The translations under genes were made by a program, and so were the position numbers. A stretch of 64,000 bases of DNA from contig JAYZDS010000005.1 in NCBI GenBank assembly GCA_036337715.1, positions 1 through 64,000 on the forward strand, given 5' to 3'. This DNA comes from JAURNZ01 sp036337715 (GTDB lineage Bacteria; Pseudomonadota; Gammaproteobacteria; Comchoanobacterales; Comchoanobacteraceae). Below are positions 17,501 to 26,759 of this stretch, piece by piece. Every line of letters starts with the position of its first letter. The first letter of the stretch is position 1. The notes under the pieces were generated by a model, which was given only the letters and a program-made list of their open reading frames with translations, was not told where the DNA came from and made no database searches.

Positions 17501-19285
17501 TTTGGGCATAAGTAAAATGTCATTTAAGAAAATTTCATTATTTTCTGACATTTCAACTGTACACGATCTTTCATTAATCACATAAAAACCAAGATTTTCA
17601 ATCATTGGAATAATATTTGATAAAGTAATTTTTTGCTCATTTAATTGAAAAACCTTAAGTTGAAATTTATTGTGTTTATTTTTTTTAGACTGACTAAACA
17701 AAAATTCAATCGGTTTATCATATGTTAAAGATTCAAATTTATCTATGTCTACCAGAGCTTCTTTTGGGCTGTAAATCGCAGTATATCCTGCACCAAACGC
17801 TTCGGCATACTTTTGAAATAACAAATCAACTTTATCATATTGTTTAGATTTTTCTAAAGCTGTTTTAAATCGATCCTGCCAAGATTCAGAAATCACCTGA
17901 ACCATCTTTGTAAGTTCGTCTTCACTTTTAAAACTATCCAGCCCTTCTGAGGTTTTAAGAGAGATATGAATACGCACAAGTGAAGATTCCGAAATATATG
18001 GGATCGATGATACGATTGTACCATTGAACTCATGTTCGAATAATCCGTTTATTTTTTTTGAAACATAAGTATTAAAGTTATTTCTTGGAATGTATACAAA
18101 GCAGGAAATAAATCTTAAATGATAATCTGGCCTAATGAAGACTCTGTAAGTAAATTTTTCGTGTAAGTAAAAAACACCCAAAACCAACCTGTATAATTCT
18201 TCATAGGACGCCTGAAATAATTCTTCCCGAGGTAGTGTTTTAAGAATATGTAGCAACTTTTTTTCAGCAAATCTAGACGAACTTAAATTTGATTTTTCTA
18301 TGATGTATTTAACTTTTTGCCTCAAAATTGGTATTTTTGTTGGGTCACTGTCGAAAGCGTCGGAAGTAAACAATCCTACAAATCGTTTTTCCCCAATCGG
18401 AATGCCTTTGTTATTAAATACCCTTACAGAGATCAAATCAGTTTGTACAGATCGGTGCACCGTAGATAAGGCAGAAGATTTTGAAATTGAAATAAGCTCA
18501 TAAGAGGGAATAGACACCTGACTAGGATGGTACCCACTTCGTTTTAGTTGGTGTTTTAAAACACCTAATTCAGAGCCCTTAGATACATTTAATTTACCAA
18601 CAGGACTATAACGGTATTCGCGATAGCCAATGAAGGTAAAATATTCTTTAAACCAAATTAAAAAATCAATCACCTCATCCTTATTATCATAGTCAACCAA
18701 ATTATACTTTTGATAGTCATCAATAATTAATGAAACAGCATTCTGCATTTCTCGCCAATCATCTACGGCTAATTGAATGTCATCTAAAACATTAACGAGT
18801 GTCTCATTAATATGATCCATATCCACTTTAAGATGTGTCGTCATCCTTATATAAAGCAATGCTTCGGGTGATCCTTTTGGATTTTCATATCCAAAACTTT
18901 TAACATTTAAATTTTTATCTCTTTCAACGTAAAGTTGTCCGATATTAATGATGTCTAAAATCTGCATATGATTTCTTACAAACATATTTCTGACAGAATC
19001 AACAATAAATGGCATATCAGGCATAGCTAATGTTAAGTGATAATCATTGTTTTGTGTTAATTCTAATTGAGCAAACGAGTGATTCATTTTATTTGATTTC
19101 AATGATTTAAAATTATTCCAGTGATAATTTGAAATCGTTAACCAATCATCATTATTAATAGCGCTTAATTCATTGGTAGAAGATTTTTGAAAAAATAATT
19201 TTATAAATTCATAAAAATTTTTTTCGCGTGGATATTTTTTTTCAGCCCTTGAAATTAATTTATTAACCAATTGTTTGTTTGACAT
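14588..19285 (-). CDS. gdhB: Large NAD-specific glutamate dehydrogenase
   Basis: This enzyme oxidatively deaminates glutamate to 2-oxoglutarate with NAD, feeding amino-acid carbon into the TCA cycle. At 1565 residues it belongs to the roughly 180-kDa bacterial class. The long N-terminal half carries ACT-like regulatory segments. The catalytic core shows RGGMVARGGLRWSDRREDF near residue 775, the catalytic lysine in PSGAKGGF near 813, the dinucleotide-binding GVGDMSGDVFGNGM near 955-970, and ATYVKASSE- and AEGGNLGF-type substrate loops further on. AGGATGAG gives a strong binding site. It is monocistronic and divergent from the response regulator gene. Such an enzyme suits an organism that lives on host amino acids. 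The symbol follows the Pseudomonas usage. Confidence 0.95.
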   Translation of the reverse strand: MSNKQLVNKLISRAEKKYPREKNFYEFIKLFFQKSSTNELSAINNDDWLTISNYHWNNFKSLKSNKMNHSFAQLELTQNNDYHLTLAMPDMPFIVDSVRNMFVRNHMQILDIINIGQLYVERDKNLNVKSFGYENPKGSPEALLYIRMTTHLKVDMDHINETLVNVLDDIQLAVDDWREMQNAVSLIIDDYQKYNLVDYDNKDEVIDFLIWFKEYFTFIGYREYRYSPVGKLNVSKGSELGVLKHQLKRSGYHPSQVSIPSYELISISKSSALSTVHRSVQTDLISVRVFNNKGIPIGEKRFVGLFTSDAFDSDPTKIPILRQKVKYIIEKSNLSSSRFAEKKLLHILKTLPREELFQASYEELYRLVLGVFYLHEKFTYRVFIRPDYHLRFISCFVYIPRNNFNTYVSKKINGLFEHEFNGTIVSSIPYISESSLVRIHISLKTSEGLDSFKSEDELTKMVQVISESWQDRFKTALEKSKQYDKVDLLFQKYAEAFGAGYTAIYSPKEALVDIDKFESLTYDKPIEFLFSQSKKNKHNKFQLKVFQLNEQKITLSNIIPMIENLGFYVINERSCTVEMSENNEIFLNDILLMPKYDVEDNMDHVSDILLPYLYRLCNNEIENDLLNSFVMRSAFSWRDSLILRIYCKYLNQLNFNLSEPYVHNSLLEQYSISSKIIQLFYMLFSPNRKVKESQIQELEQSILEDIDQVKLLDHDRILRMILGAIRATVRTNFFFDDIKTVVVKIRSGLVPNIPKPAPLFESFVYSTDFEGVHLRGGMVARGGLRWSDRREDFRTEVLGLMKAQQVKNAIIVPSGAKGGFVLKTSMQSYDQWLKDGISAYQSFINALLSITDNIVHKRIIKPKKLICHDQNDPYLVVAADKGTAKFSDIANTISQERNFWLDDAFASGGRFGYDHKVLGITAKGAWESVKWHFRNLEIDINQPFSVIGVGDMSGDVFGNGMLLSNQIKLIAAFNHESIFIDPNPDTKTTFQERKRLFKLSRSTWSDFNEKLLSKGGAIYSRSQKSIRISPEAQKVLGASKTIYTPNELINVILKAPVDLFWNGGIGTYVKASSETNLDAKDKQNDALRINGNQLQCKVVAEGGNLGFTQMARIEYAANGGLINTDFVDNSGGVDCSDIEVNSKILLNMLVQKGDLTYEERNSILEEITDEVCLSVLKDNKKLNTVISFAQHQCSTRLALYLDYIKWAELNGIIDRDLDGISDDTTLAQRKMFTRPELAIMFARTILLLKDQLMNSKILKNKLALEYLEMGISPTLVKKFNSNIKNHYLKEEIITTHLSKNFVFDMGITFYHQMYQESQSSLDDVIKAYMIARYITNYDQVSKMVSEIEERISTKTFILLFDMYRRLLRRCARILLVSKLNLNDVIKNIDSFKKDASESFKACKQANEKFIAKESLIHVVNKEELKDETIKKLFEARFYWHIIAIISGAKHTKAKMKLYANIFFELRVTMELDAIMKLIDDCDINDYVDNLTKITLKQDIERNFIKVVDYIVLNQLDIAQWQKMYINDLNNWHNMIAEADGAQKNRLNLFVVLNRMVPMFRMPIND

Positions 19286-19331
19286 TATGCACTCATCCTA
19301 AAATCCAATTATATGCATTATAAATAAAATT

Positions 19332-19360
19332 TTCATCATTTATAAAATTTATATTATAAT
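19332..19360 (+). promoter_or_regulatory. Candidate promoter of the two-component operon
   Basis: TTCATC, 17 bases, then a perfect TATAAT at 19355-19360. The -35 box is weak, which would suit a gene needing an activator. It lies in the 100-base divergent region shared with the glutamate dehydrogenase gene. Confidence 0.4.
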
Positions 19361-19385
19361 TATAATAGATTATTGAAGAATTGTT

Positions 19386-20048
19386 ATGAAAATTTTATTT
19401 GTTGAAGACGATAATATGCTGGGTGACGCAACGTCTACCTATCTTAAACAAGATGGTTATATTGTCGACTGGGTAAAAGATGGAGAAACTGCCTTACGGG
19501 CCCTAAAATATGAGAAAGTGGATCTTATTCTCTTGGATCTTGGATTACCATTAAAAAGCGGACATGACATCCTCAAATTTTTGCAAAAAAATAAAAATTC
19601 ACCGCCAGTCATTGTGCTTACAGCCAAAGATGAAATTGATGACAAAGTTACAACGTTAGATCTTGGTGCTGATGACTATATAACAAAACCATACAATCTT
19701 GAAGAAATTACTGCTCGGATAAGGGCAATCCAAAGAAGACACTTTAATCGTAAAGAAAATAAAATAAAAGTTGGCAATGTAACTATAGACTTAGATGGTC
19801 ATATGGTATACATAGGTAAAGAAGACATTAAACTTTCAAGACGGGAGTATACTCTGTTTCAAAGACTAATGGAGCAACATGATAAGGTGGTTGGTAGAGA
19901 CACATTGATTCAAACCTTATATAGTTGGGATGAAGAAATTGATAGTAATACCATAGAAGTCCATATTCATCATTTGCGTAAAAAGTTTTCCGATCATTTA
20001 AACATTCAAACAATACGTGGTGTTGGATATCGGTTAGAAAAGAAATAA
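19386..20048 (+). CDS. OmpR-family response regulator, QseB/PmrA-like
   Basis: A 220-residue DNA-binding response regulator. The receiver domain has the acidic pair in FVEDD, the phospho-acceptor Asp51 (ILLDLGLP), Thr79 and Lys101 (TKPY). The C-terminal winged helix ends in the usual RGVGYRLEKK. All phosphorylation residues are intact. The partner kinase starts one base after its stop. Sequence style places it in the QseB/PmrA/TctD branch. Targets are unknown, but its own divergent promoter region is a natural candidate for autoregulation. Confidence 0.93.
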   Translation: MKILFVEDDNMLGDATSTYLKQDGYIVDWVKDGETALRALKYEKVDLILLDLGLPLKSGHDILKFLQKNKNSPPVIVLTAKDEIDDKVTTLDLGADDYITKPYNLEEITARIRAIQRRHFNRKENKIKVGNVTIDLDGHMVYIGKEDIKLSRREYTLFQRLMEQHDKVVGRDTLIQTLYSWDEEIDSNTIEVHIHHLRKKFSDHLNIQTIRGVGYRLEKK

Positions 20049-20049
20049 T

Positions 20050-21444
20050 ATGTACTCAATCAAGCGTTTCTTATTAATCAATCTTTTAATTGGTGTAACC
20101 ATCATTATTGGCTTATCAATTATGGCCAATATTGCAAATGAACATAGCGATTTCAAATTACACCTTGACGCTCAATTGGCAATGTCAGCGTATACGATTG
20201 AATCGTTTTTAGACGAAAATTCAGATAATCAAGATTTAAAAGCCATTCAGGAAAAAATCAACTCTATTGATCGTTTTAGGAAAAAAAATATTGAAAATTC
20301 TAATAACGTAATGACTTCGTTAATGCGAAGCGTACATTTTCAAATATGGAATGATAAAAATGAGCTTATTCTAAGATCATATAATTTCCCTGAATTCGAA
20401 GATCCACCACTTAAATTAGGATTTGAACAAATTGAACATGAAAATCTTTCCTGGCAATCCTTAACCATTAGAACAAAACATAATTTTATAATACAAGTTA
20501 TGCAGCTAAATAGTTTTCGTATCATGGTTGAAAGACAATTAACCAATGACTCTATCTTAGTATTGTTAGTGATGTATCCAGCCTTGGGTATAATGATATG
20601 GATCATAGTTGGAAGAGGTATGTATCCAATCAATAGAGTGACTACGAATGTTAAAAAAAGAAGACCCCATCAACTCTCACCCATAAAAATGAAAACGTTA
20701 CCAGAAGAGATACAACCACTTATTGACGCACTCAATGACTTATTTAAAAATCTTAATGACACGTTACTCAGAGAGAAAAGGTTTGCAGCAAATGCTGCTC
20801 ATGAGCTAAAAACACCTATGGCGGCATTGAAAGCAAGGGTTCAGCTAGCACAAAAACAAACTGGTGATGATTTAAAATCAAGTTTAAAAAGCCTAATAGA
20901 AATTGTTGATCGTTGCACACACATAATCAATCAATTACTTGTATTAAGTCGAATGATATCTGATAACTCGTTAAGCAAACCCACTAAAGTTGATTTAATA
21001 TGTTCATGCCAAGATGTGATCAATGAATTGCAGTTTGCTGCAAAAAATAAGAACATTCGATTGAAGTTAGAATACAAAGATTCAATTAAAAATTATAATA
21101 TCATGAGTAACTCATCATATGTACATATCTTAATCAGAAACATCGTAGATAATGCCATTAGATATTCACCAAAAAACACATCAGTAAACATTGATTTATA
21201 CAAAAGAGATAAGAAAATTATTCTTGATATACAAGACCAAGGACCAGGCATAACTGATACCATGAAGAAAAGAATCTTTGAACGTTTCTTTAGAGTTCTA
21301 GGTACAAAAGAACAAGGCTCTGGACTTGGATTATCCATTGTTAAAGAGATTGTTTTAATCAATCAGGCAAAAATCTCCATACTTGATTCCACAAGTGGTC
21401 AAGGTCTATTAATTCGTGTAACATTTAATCCAATTAAACAATAA
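20050..21444 (+). CDS. Sensor histidine kinase, QseC/PmrB-like
   Basis: A 464-residue inner-membrane kinase, partner of the preceding regulator. It has two membrane spans (about 7-27 and 167-188) framing a periplasmic sensor region of about 140 residues. The H box is AANAAHELKTPMAAL with His251. The N box (IVDNAIRYSP), G1 (DQGPGIT) and G2 (GSGLGLSIVK) follow. A HAMP-like linker is short. The sensor region has no motif I can tie to a ligand. It is the last gene of the pair; a 135-base gap with DnaA-box-like repeats follows. Confidence 0.92.
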   Translation: MYSIKRFLLINLLIGVTIIIGLSIMANIANEHSDFKLHLDAQLAMSAYTIESFLDENSDNQDLKAIQEKINSIDRFRKKNIENSNNVMTSLMRSVHFQIWNDKNELILRSYNFPEFEDPPLKLGFEQIEHENLSWQSLTIRTKHNFIIQVMQLNSFRIMVERQLTNDSILVLLVMYPALGIMIWIIVGRGMYPINRVTTNVKKRRPHQLSPIKMKTLPEEIQPLIDALNDLFKNLNDTLLREKRFAANAAHELKTPMAALKARVQLAQKQTGDDLKSSLKSLIEIVDRCTHIINQLLVLSRMISDNSLSKPTKVDLICSCQDVINELQFAAKNKNIRLKLEYKDSIKNYNIMSNSSYVHILIRNIVDNAIRYSPKNTSVNIDLYKRDKKIILDIQDQGPGITDTMKKRIFERFFRVLGTKEQGSGLGLSIVKEIVLINQAKISILDSTSGQGLLIRVTFNPIKQ

Positions 21445-21465
21445 AAAAAAGTTACTCACTTTTTA

Positions 21466-21486
21466 TGTGGATAACTGAGTGGATAA
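21466..21486. promoter_or_regulatory. Two DnaA-box-like direct repeats
   Basis: TGTGGATAA at 21466-21474 is the exact complement of the consensus DnaA box TTATCCACA. AGTGGATAA at 21478-21486 differs by one base, and the two are 12 bases apart in the same orientation. They lie in a 135-base, very AT-rich gap after the kinase gene. A short repeat, TTTATT..AATAAA, follows. No dnaA, dnaN, gidA or rpmH is nearby, so I do not call an origin. Confidence 0.45.
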
Positions 21487-21579
21487 CCTATTTTATTGTT
21501 TAATAAACCCTGTATTCATCTACTTAAATGTTTGTTTTGAATATTTTGTTTACATTTTTTTAATATATTTATCAATAAC

Positions 21580-23493
21580 ATGACAGATGCCTTTGAATTG
21601 ACAGCAGAAAAAACACTTGTCCCCAATACGATGTGTAAAGGTGAATTTCTTAAATCATATGGTAAACGCAATAACTGGACCGTAAATCCATTCCTTACTT
21701 ATTATGACTTAATACCACCTCATGCAAGAAATTTATGTTCTACATGGCAATTTTTTCAGATACTTGATCAACTTGTTTTTAAAGAACGCATTGGTTTTAG
21801 TAAAATTTATAAATATTGGTCACAGATGCAACACAGAATACTTAATCATTGTATGAACCAAGATGATCTTGACATCATAAACTACTTATTTGAGCAACAT
21901 ACATTTCACCCTGCTCTTTATCCAACTTGGTTTTTAAAAAATTCTTTTGGTCCAAGCTTAAAAGTCTTACCTTATCAATGGCAGCCATTAGAACATTATA
22001 TTTTTGAAAAAAACAAAATAACAATGGATACTTCTGGCTTAACCTCTATTGATAAGCTAGACGTTTTAAACCATGACTTTAATGACTCCAACGCTTTAGA
22101 TAAACATATTGATTCATCGAAATTAACATTAATAATTGTTAATAATATGAATGCCTACTGGTTAGATAAAAGAATTACTTTAAATGCTGTCTTGATGGAT
22201 AGTCAATCATTAGCGATGCATCCTATTACTTTATTTTTAAAAAAAACCATACTTGAAATTTGGCAAGATAAAAAAATTGACACATTAAACATATCAACCA
22301 AGCAATATAGTCAAGAAACCAGCTTAAATCTTATTAGCCGTTTAACTCAACAAACTTTTAATGATATTGAGACCATTATTATTAATAGATTCCTATCACT
22401 TTTAAATGATTATAGCGATTTAAACACCTACTTTGTTAGCGAACATCATCGTATCTTTTTTTCATGGATCGATGTACATCAAGTAAACATATATATCAAC
22501 CAGCCTAATGTGATGATCACTACACCAAAACATGCATTCCCTCATATGTATGATGAATGTATCATTGTGAATTTAGATGACGAAGCATTAAATAAACTAT
22601 ACTTTTCGAATAACCAAACGATCAAAAAACTACAAACCAATAATAATCATGATATATTTAAAGCTAAATCTAATTACATTAATCAAACAAATTTTTCACT
22701 TAATGAAACTACTCTAAATGTGACTGATTTTGCAAAATTTCAACGTTGCCCGATCATATATACTTGTCAAAACAAGTTGAAAATTAAAAATGAACAATCT
22801 TCAATACTAAAGATGCAAATTGGTATTGTGATCCATGCTGTTTTAGCGGATTTTTGGTCACTTATAAAAGATCAAACCACCTTAAAAAAACATCAACCCA
22901 ATCAAATAAAGCAAATAGTGAGTGAATTTGTTATTACACACATTGAAAAAATAAATATTAGTCATACTATGGATCAACATTATTGGCATTTTCAAAAAAA
23001 ACATCTCACAGATAAGATACTCAAATGGGTTATGTTTGAAATGGAAAGAACACCTTTCAAAGTTGTTGCCATTGAAAAAGACATACATTTGCAATGTCAG
23101 AATAAATTTATTAAAGGTAGGGTTGATAGAGTTGATTATATTGAAAATCTTGGTTATGTTGTCATAGATTATAAAACAGGTGCATCACAATCCATTTCGG
23201 CATCGTTAAACGGATTTCCAGATCCACAAATGCTGATTTACACAAAAGCGCTTGAATATGATGTAGTAGGGTTTGCTTACGGCATGATTGCAACCACACA
23301 ATTAAAGGGATTACAATTTCAAGATTCGGATAATGATGTGCTACCTTTTTTTGACAAACCTTTAATTGATGAAATTTTAAAAAAACATAGCGAGTTATTT
23401 GATGCTATTTTAAAACCCCTGCCACTTGAACCAAGACAATGTCTTCGATGTGATTTTCAAAGTGTATGTCATGATGCGAGTACTTCTAAATGA
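21580..23493 (+). CDS. AddB-like PD-(D/E)XK nuclease with Fe-S cysteines
   Basis: A 637-residue protein resembling the AddB-like half of a helicase-nuclease used in double-strand break repair. The C-terminal nuclease shows GRVDRVD at 513-519 and VVIDYKTG at 527-534, supplying the catalytic Asp, Asp and Lys. Four cysteines, C390 and C621-x2-C624-x5-C630, have the spacing of the iron-sulfur staple of AddB and Cas4. The N-terminal part is divergent and short; I see no Walker A motif, so it is not an active helicase. It is smaller than typical AddB (over 1100 residues). The stop overlaps the next gene by four bases. Confidence 0.75.
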   Translation: MTDAFELTAEKTLVPNTMCKGEFLKSYGKRNNWTVNPFLTYYDLIPPHARNLCSTWQFFQILDQLVFKERIGFSKIYKYWSQMQHRILNHCMNQDDLDIINYLFEQHTFHPALYPTWFLKNSFGPSLKVLPYQWQPLEHYIFEKNKITMDTSGLTSIDKLDVLNHDFNDSNALDKHIDSSKLTLIIVNNMNAYWLDKRITLNAVLMDSQSLAMHPITLFLKKTILEIWQDKKIDTLNISTKQYSQETSLNLISRLTQQTFNDIETIIINRFLSLLNDYSDLNTYFVSEHHRIFFSWIDVHQVNIYINQPNVMITTPKHAFPHMYDECIIVNLDDEALNKLYFSNNQTIKKLQTNNNHDIFKAKSNYINQTNFSLNETTLNVTDFAKFQRCPIIYTCQNKLKIKNEQSSILKMQIGIVIHAVLADFWSLIKDQTTLKKHQPNQIKQIVSEFVITHIEKINISHTMDQHYWHFQKKHLTDKILKWVMFEMERTPFKVVAIEKDIHLQCQNKFIKGRVDRVDYIENLGYVVIDYKTGASQSISASLNGFPDPQMLIYTKALEYDVVGFAYGMIATTQLKGLQFQDSDNDVLPFFDKPLIDEILKKHSELFDAILKPLPLEPRQCLRCDFQSVCHDASTSK

Positions 23494-26432
23494 AAGCACT
23501 GACTGATAGCCATCAAAGACATTGCGCGTTAAACATTGATCAATCATTTATAGTCCAAGCCCCAGCAGGATCAGGAAAAACAGAGCTTTTGGTCCAAAGA
23601 GCAATAAAATGTCTCCTTAGTGTTGAAAATACAAACCATGTACTAATTCTAACATTCACTAACAAAGCAAGTAAGGAAATTAATCATCGCTTAAAAAGCT
23701 ATATTTTTGACATAGATCAACGACATTTAAGACAACCAGAAACACAACTGTTACTTAAACAATTAGATAATCACATCATAAGAAATAATTGGAACAAACA
23801 AAATGAAAGTACTTTTAACATCTGTAAAACATTTGATGCTTTCACATATCAATTGGCAGATTTAGATATTAATCTTGTGACGCATACCGATCTCTTTTAT
23901 GAAAAAATTGTTGAATCCATTTTTCATCAAGATGATTTTAATTTTATAAAAGATGAGCTTCATGAAATACTCACGTTTATTGACTATGATTACGAAAAAT
24001 TAAAGCCTCTATTAATTGATCTTATAAAAACAAGAGATCAGTGGTTATCTCCACTTTTAGATAAAACACAGTCTCCTGAATTAAATTATACCTGTTTTTT
24101 AACTTTTTTAATAAAAAGAATTCATGAACATGCAAACGAATCTTTTAAGGCATTGGTTCAAATAACATCATCTGAATTAAGTCTTTACGGCAATGATTTT
24201 TCAATTTGGTCATTAGATGAATGGGCTATTTTTATTGATACCTTTTTAACCAAAAAAGGCACATGGCGAAAACGTTATACCAACCCTCATTTAGATAAAG
24301 AACTAAAATTAGCAATCAATGATGTATTGAGCTCACAAAACGTTACATTAGCAGACATAATATTTAAACTTTATCACCTACCAAAACAATTACCGAAAAA
24401 GAATCTATTCATATTAGAAAAACTTCAAACATTATTACCTAAAGTCTGTGCTATCTTAGATTTACACATGCAATCTTTGCAACAATGTGACTTTACTTAC
24501 CTTACAATTAAGGCAATCGAACAATTAAGATCCGAGAAATTATCTTCAACCAATCAATATGCTTTTCAAATTCAGCATATTTTAATTGACGAATTTCAAG
24601 ATACCTCTAATCTACAAGCCATTCTAATAGAGTCTCTAATTTTAATCTGGCACGATTTGCAACAAAAAAGCGTCTTCATTGTTGGCGATCCCATGCAATC
24701 AATATATAAGTTTAGACAAGCTGATGTTAGATTATTTAAGCGTGTTCAATCAACTGGAATTGGAAATATGAAACTAGCATCTCTAGCACTCAGTACCAAT
24801 TTTCGATCATCTGGTTGTTTAATTAAACATTTTAATCAAACTTTCAAATATATTTTTCCTGAGAAAGATGATTTACCACTTGGAGGCATCACTTATCATC
24901 CATCAACAGCTATGAATGATTCAAATGGTCAAGTAAATTGGCTAGATATTGAATCTAATGAAGAAATCGTCAATTATATCAATGCTGTGCCTGCAAATGA
25001 AAGTGTGGCTGTTTTGGCAAGATCGCGGTCTCATTTATTGCCTGTTTATCAAGGTTTAACAACTGAGGTCAATACGCCTGGACTATTCTTTTTATATGAA
25101 TATCCTTGGATTCAAGAAATCGCCTCTATTTTAATTGCTATTTACGCACCTGACTCTATATCAACCATAGCCATTCAAAGATTACAGATACTTAATAAGT
25201 CGTGGGAGAACATATTTAAGGCGCACATATTTGATTCAGAAAAAATGCTAAGTCAAGCCATCGAAGATGCAAAACATAAAATCAGTCATAGCTATCCATC
25301 TCAATTATTATTACCCATCGTAAAAGCTTTCTTACCCAATCATTATCATCACGAAATAAGTCTATTTTTTTATGAACAGATAGATATCATGCATGAAGAA
25401 GCCATATCGATTAATCGTACAAGCATTCAACACATACTTAGCCATTTAAGACCAGAAGCATCACCTTCCAAAAATTCCAATATTCATCTAATGACTATTC
25501 ATCAATCAAAAGGACTTGAATTCGACCATGTCATTATTCCAAGCATTCATAGTCGTTCTGTATATGACTCTGACAAACTGATTCATTGGTTTCAATATGA
25601 TCCAAATGAACCAATGATGATTGGCAATTTTCAAGACCAATCAGAAACAATAGATGTTATTAACCAAGTGCTAAGGGGACTTAATCATCAATCAAATATT
25701 TATGAAATGCAAAGGCTTTTATACGTTGCTGCAACCAGAGCCAAAAAAAGGTTAATCTATGTTGGTCTATCCGATAAAAAAACTTTAAGTTTTGCTGCTT
25801 TACTTAAAAAATCTGAGCTTGAACCATCAAAAGATTATATTATTAAAAAACCTATCAATCAGACCACTAAATTAGATGACATTAACATTATTAATCACAT
25901 CCAACCTATCGAATATAGTCAAGATAATTTCTTTAAAGCATCACAATCTAATACAGCAAGTGAGTTTGGTACAGCAATACACCATGTCATTGAATGTTTT
26001 ATAAATTTAAATATTCCACTTAAAGACATATGTGATAATTCAACATTAATGAATTTATGTCTTTATTACGACAAACAATTCAAACATTCACAATTTACAC
26101 AATTACTTTCGAAATTACAAAATAGCAAATGTGCTGATTGGTTATTTTTTAACTGTGAAGAAAAATGGAGTGAACTAGCATTATATGGCACCGACAATAA
26201 AAAAATCATTATCGATTATATTTTTAGAAAAAATAGTCAAGTTTTTATAGTTGATTTTAAAACCAATACCCTTACACCAGATCAATATATCGATCAATTA
26301 AGTTTATACGAACATGCTGTAGCTAGTTATTTGTCATGTCATATCGAGGCTAGCCTTATATATAACCCACTAAATGATCAAATTTTCGATAAATTTGGCA
26401 AAGAGTTTCATCTTGAAATGATAATGTGTTAA
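23490..26432 (+). CDS. AddA/RecB-like UvrD-family helicase-nuclease
   Basis: A 980-residue superfamily 1 helicase with a nuclease domain. Helicase motifs are complete: APAGSGKT (24-31), TFTNKAS, LIDEFQDTS (near 365), VGDPMQSIYKFR (near 397), STNFRSS, IHQSKGLEFDHVI and LYVAATRAKKR (near 745). The C-terminus has FGTAIHHVIE and then IDYIFRKNSQVFIVDFKT (near 910-926), a RecB/AddA nuclease. It is translationally coupled to the AddB-like gene by an ATGA overlap. Together they probably process double-strand ends for RecA. I give no symbol because the exact subfamily is uncertain. Confidence 0.88.
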   Translation: MKALTDSHQRHCALNIDQSFIVQAPAGSGKTELLVQRAIKCLLSVENTNHVLILTFTNKASKEINHRLKSYIFDIDQRHLRQPETQLLLKQLDNHIIRNNWNKQNESTFNICKTFDAFTYQLADLDINLVTHTDLFYEKIVESIFHQDDFNFIKDELHEILTFIDYDYEKLKPLLIDLIKTRDQWLSPLLDKTQSPELNYTCFLTFLIKRIHEHANESFKALVQITSSELSLYGNDFSIWSLDEWAIFIDTFLTKKGTWRKRYTNPHLDKELKLAINDVLSSQNVTLADIIFKLYHLPKQLPKKNLFILEKLQTLLPKVCAILDLHMQSLQQCDFTYLTIKAIEQLRSEKLSSTNQYAFQIQHILIDEFQDTSNLQAILIESLILIWHDLQQKSVFIVGDPMQSIYKFRQADVRLFKRVQSTGIGNMKLASLALSTNFRSSGCLIKHFNQTFKYIFPEKDDLPLGGITYHPSTAMNDSNGQVNWLDIESNEEIVNYINAVPANESVAVLARSRSHLLPVYQGLTTEVNTPGLFFLYEYPWIQEIASILIAIYAPDSISTIAIQRLQILNKSWENIFKAHIFDSEKMLSQAIEDAKHKISHSYPSQLLLPIVKAFLPNHYHHEISLFFYEQIDIMHEEAISINRTSIQHILSHLRPEASPSKNSNIHLMTIHQSKGLEFDHVIIPSIHSRSVYDSDKLIHWFQYDPNEPMMIGNFQDQSETIDVINQVLRGLNHQSNIYEMQRLLYVAATRAKKRLIYVGLSDKKTLSFAALLKKSELEPSKDYIIKKPINQTTKLDDINIINHIQPIEYSQDNFFKASQSNTASEFGTAIHHVIECFINLNIPLKDICDNSTLMNLCLYYDKQFKHSQFTQLLSKLQNSKCADWLFFNCEEKWSELALYGTDNKKIIIDYIFRKNSQVFIVDFKTNTLTPDQYIDQLSLYEHAVASYLSCHIEASLIYNPLNDQIFDKFGKEFHLEMIMC

Positions 26433-26441
26433 GTTTTAGAT

Positions 26442-26759
26442 ATGCATAAACTAGAAAAAATACTTAAAATATTGGACGATAATCAGGCGATTGACCCAAT
26501 TCATATCTCTGTAAAAAAATTAACTTCCATGATGGATGATATGATCATTTGTGAAGGTCGCTCACAAAAGCATATGCAATCACTAGCAGAAAAAATAGAA
26601 GAAGACCAATCGCTCAAACAACACTACAAGCCCAATTTATCACCTAAAAGTGATTCAGATTGGATTATAGTTGATCATGGCGATATCGTTATTCATATAC
26701 TTAGTTCACAAGCAAGAAAGCTTTATGAGCTAGAGAAATTATGGGGCTATGAATATTGA
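26442..26759 (+). CDS. rsfS: Ribosome silencing factor RsfS
   Basis: RsfS binds ribosomal protein L14 (uL14) and blocks subunit joining, saving energy when nutrients are scarce. The 105-residue product has the conserved region DWIIVDHGDIVIHILSSQAR and a final ELEKLWG. It is followed by rlmH with a four-base overlap, the standard rsfS-rlmH-mrdA-rodA order of gammaproteobacteria, though the usual nadD upstream is replaced here by the addBA-like genes. Confidence 0.93.
   Translation: MHKLEKILKILDDNQAIDPIHISVKKLTSMMDDMIICEGRSQKHMQSLAEKIEEDQSLKQHYKPNLSPKSDSDWIIVDHGDIVIHILSSQARKLYELEKLWGYEY

Noticed and set aside
21445..21579. Chromosomal origin of replication
   Set aside because: Only two DnaA-like boxes are present and no dnaA, dnaN, gidA, rpmH or parAB is nearby; reported as a finding, not as an origin.
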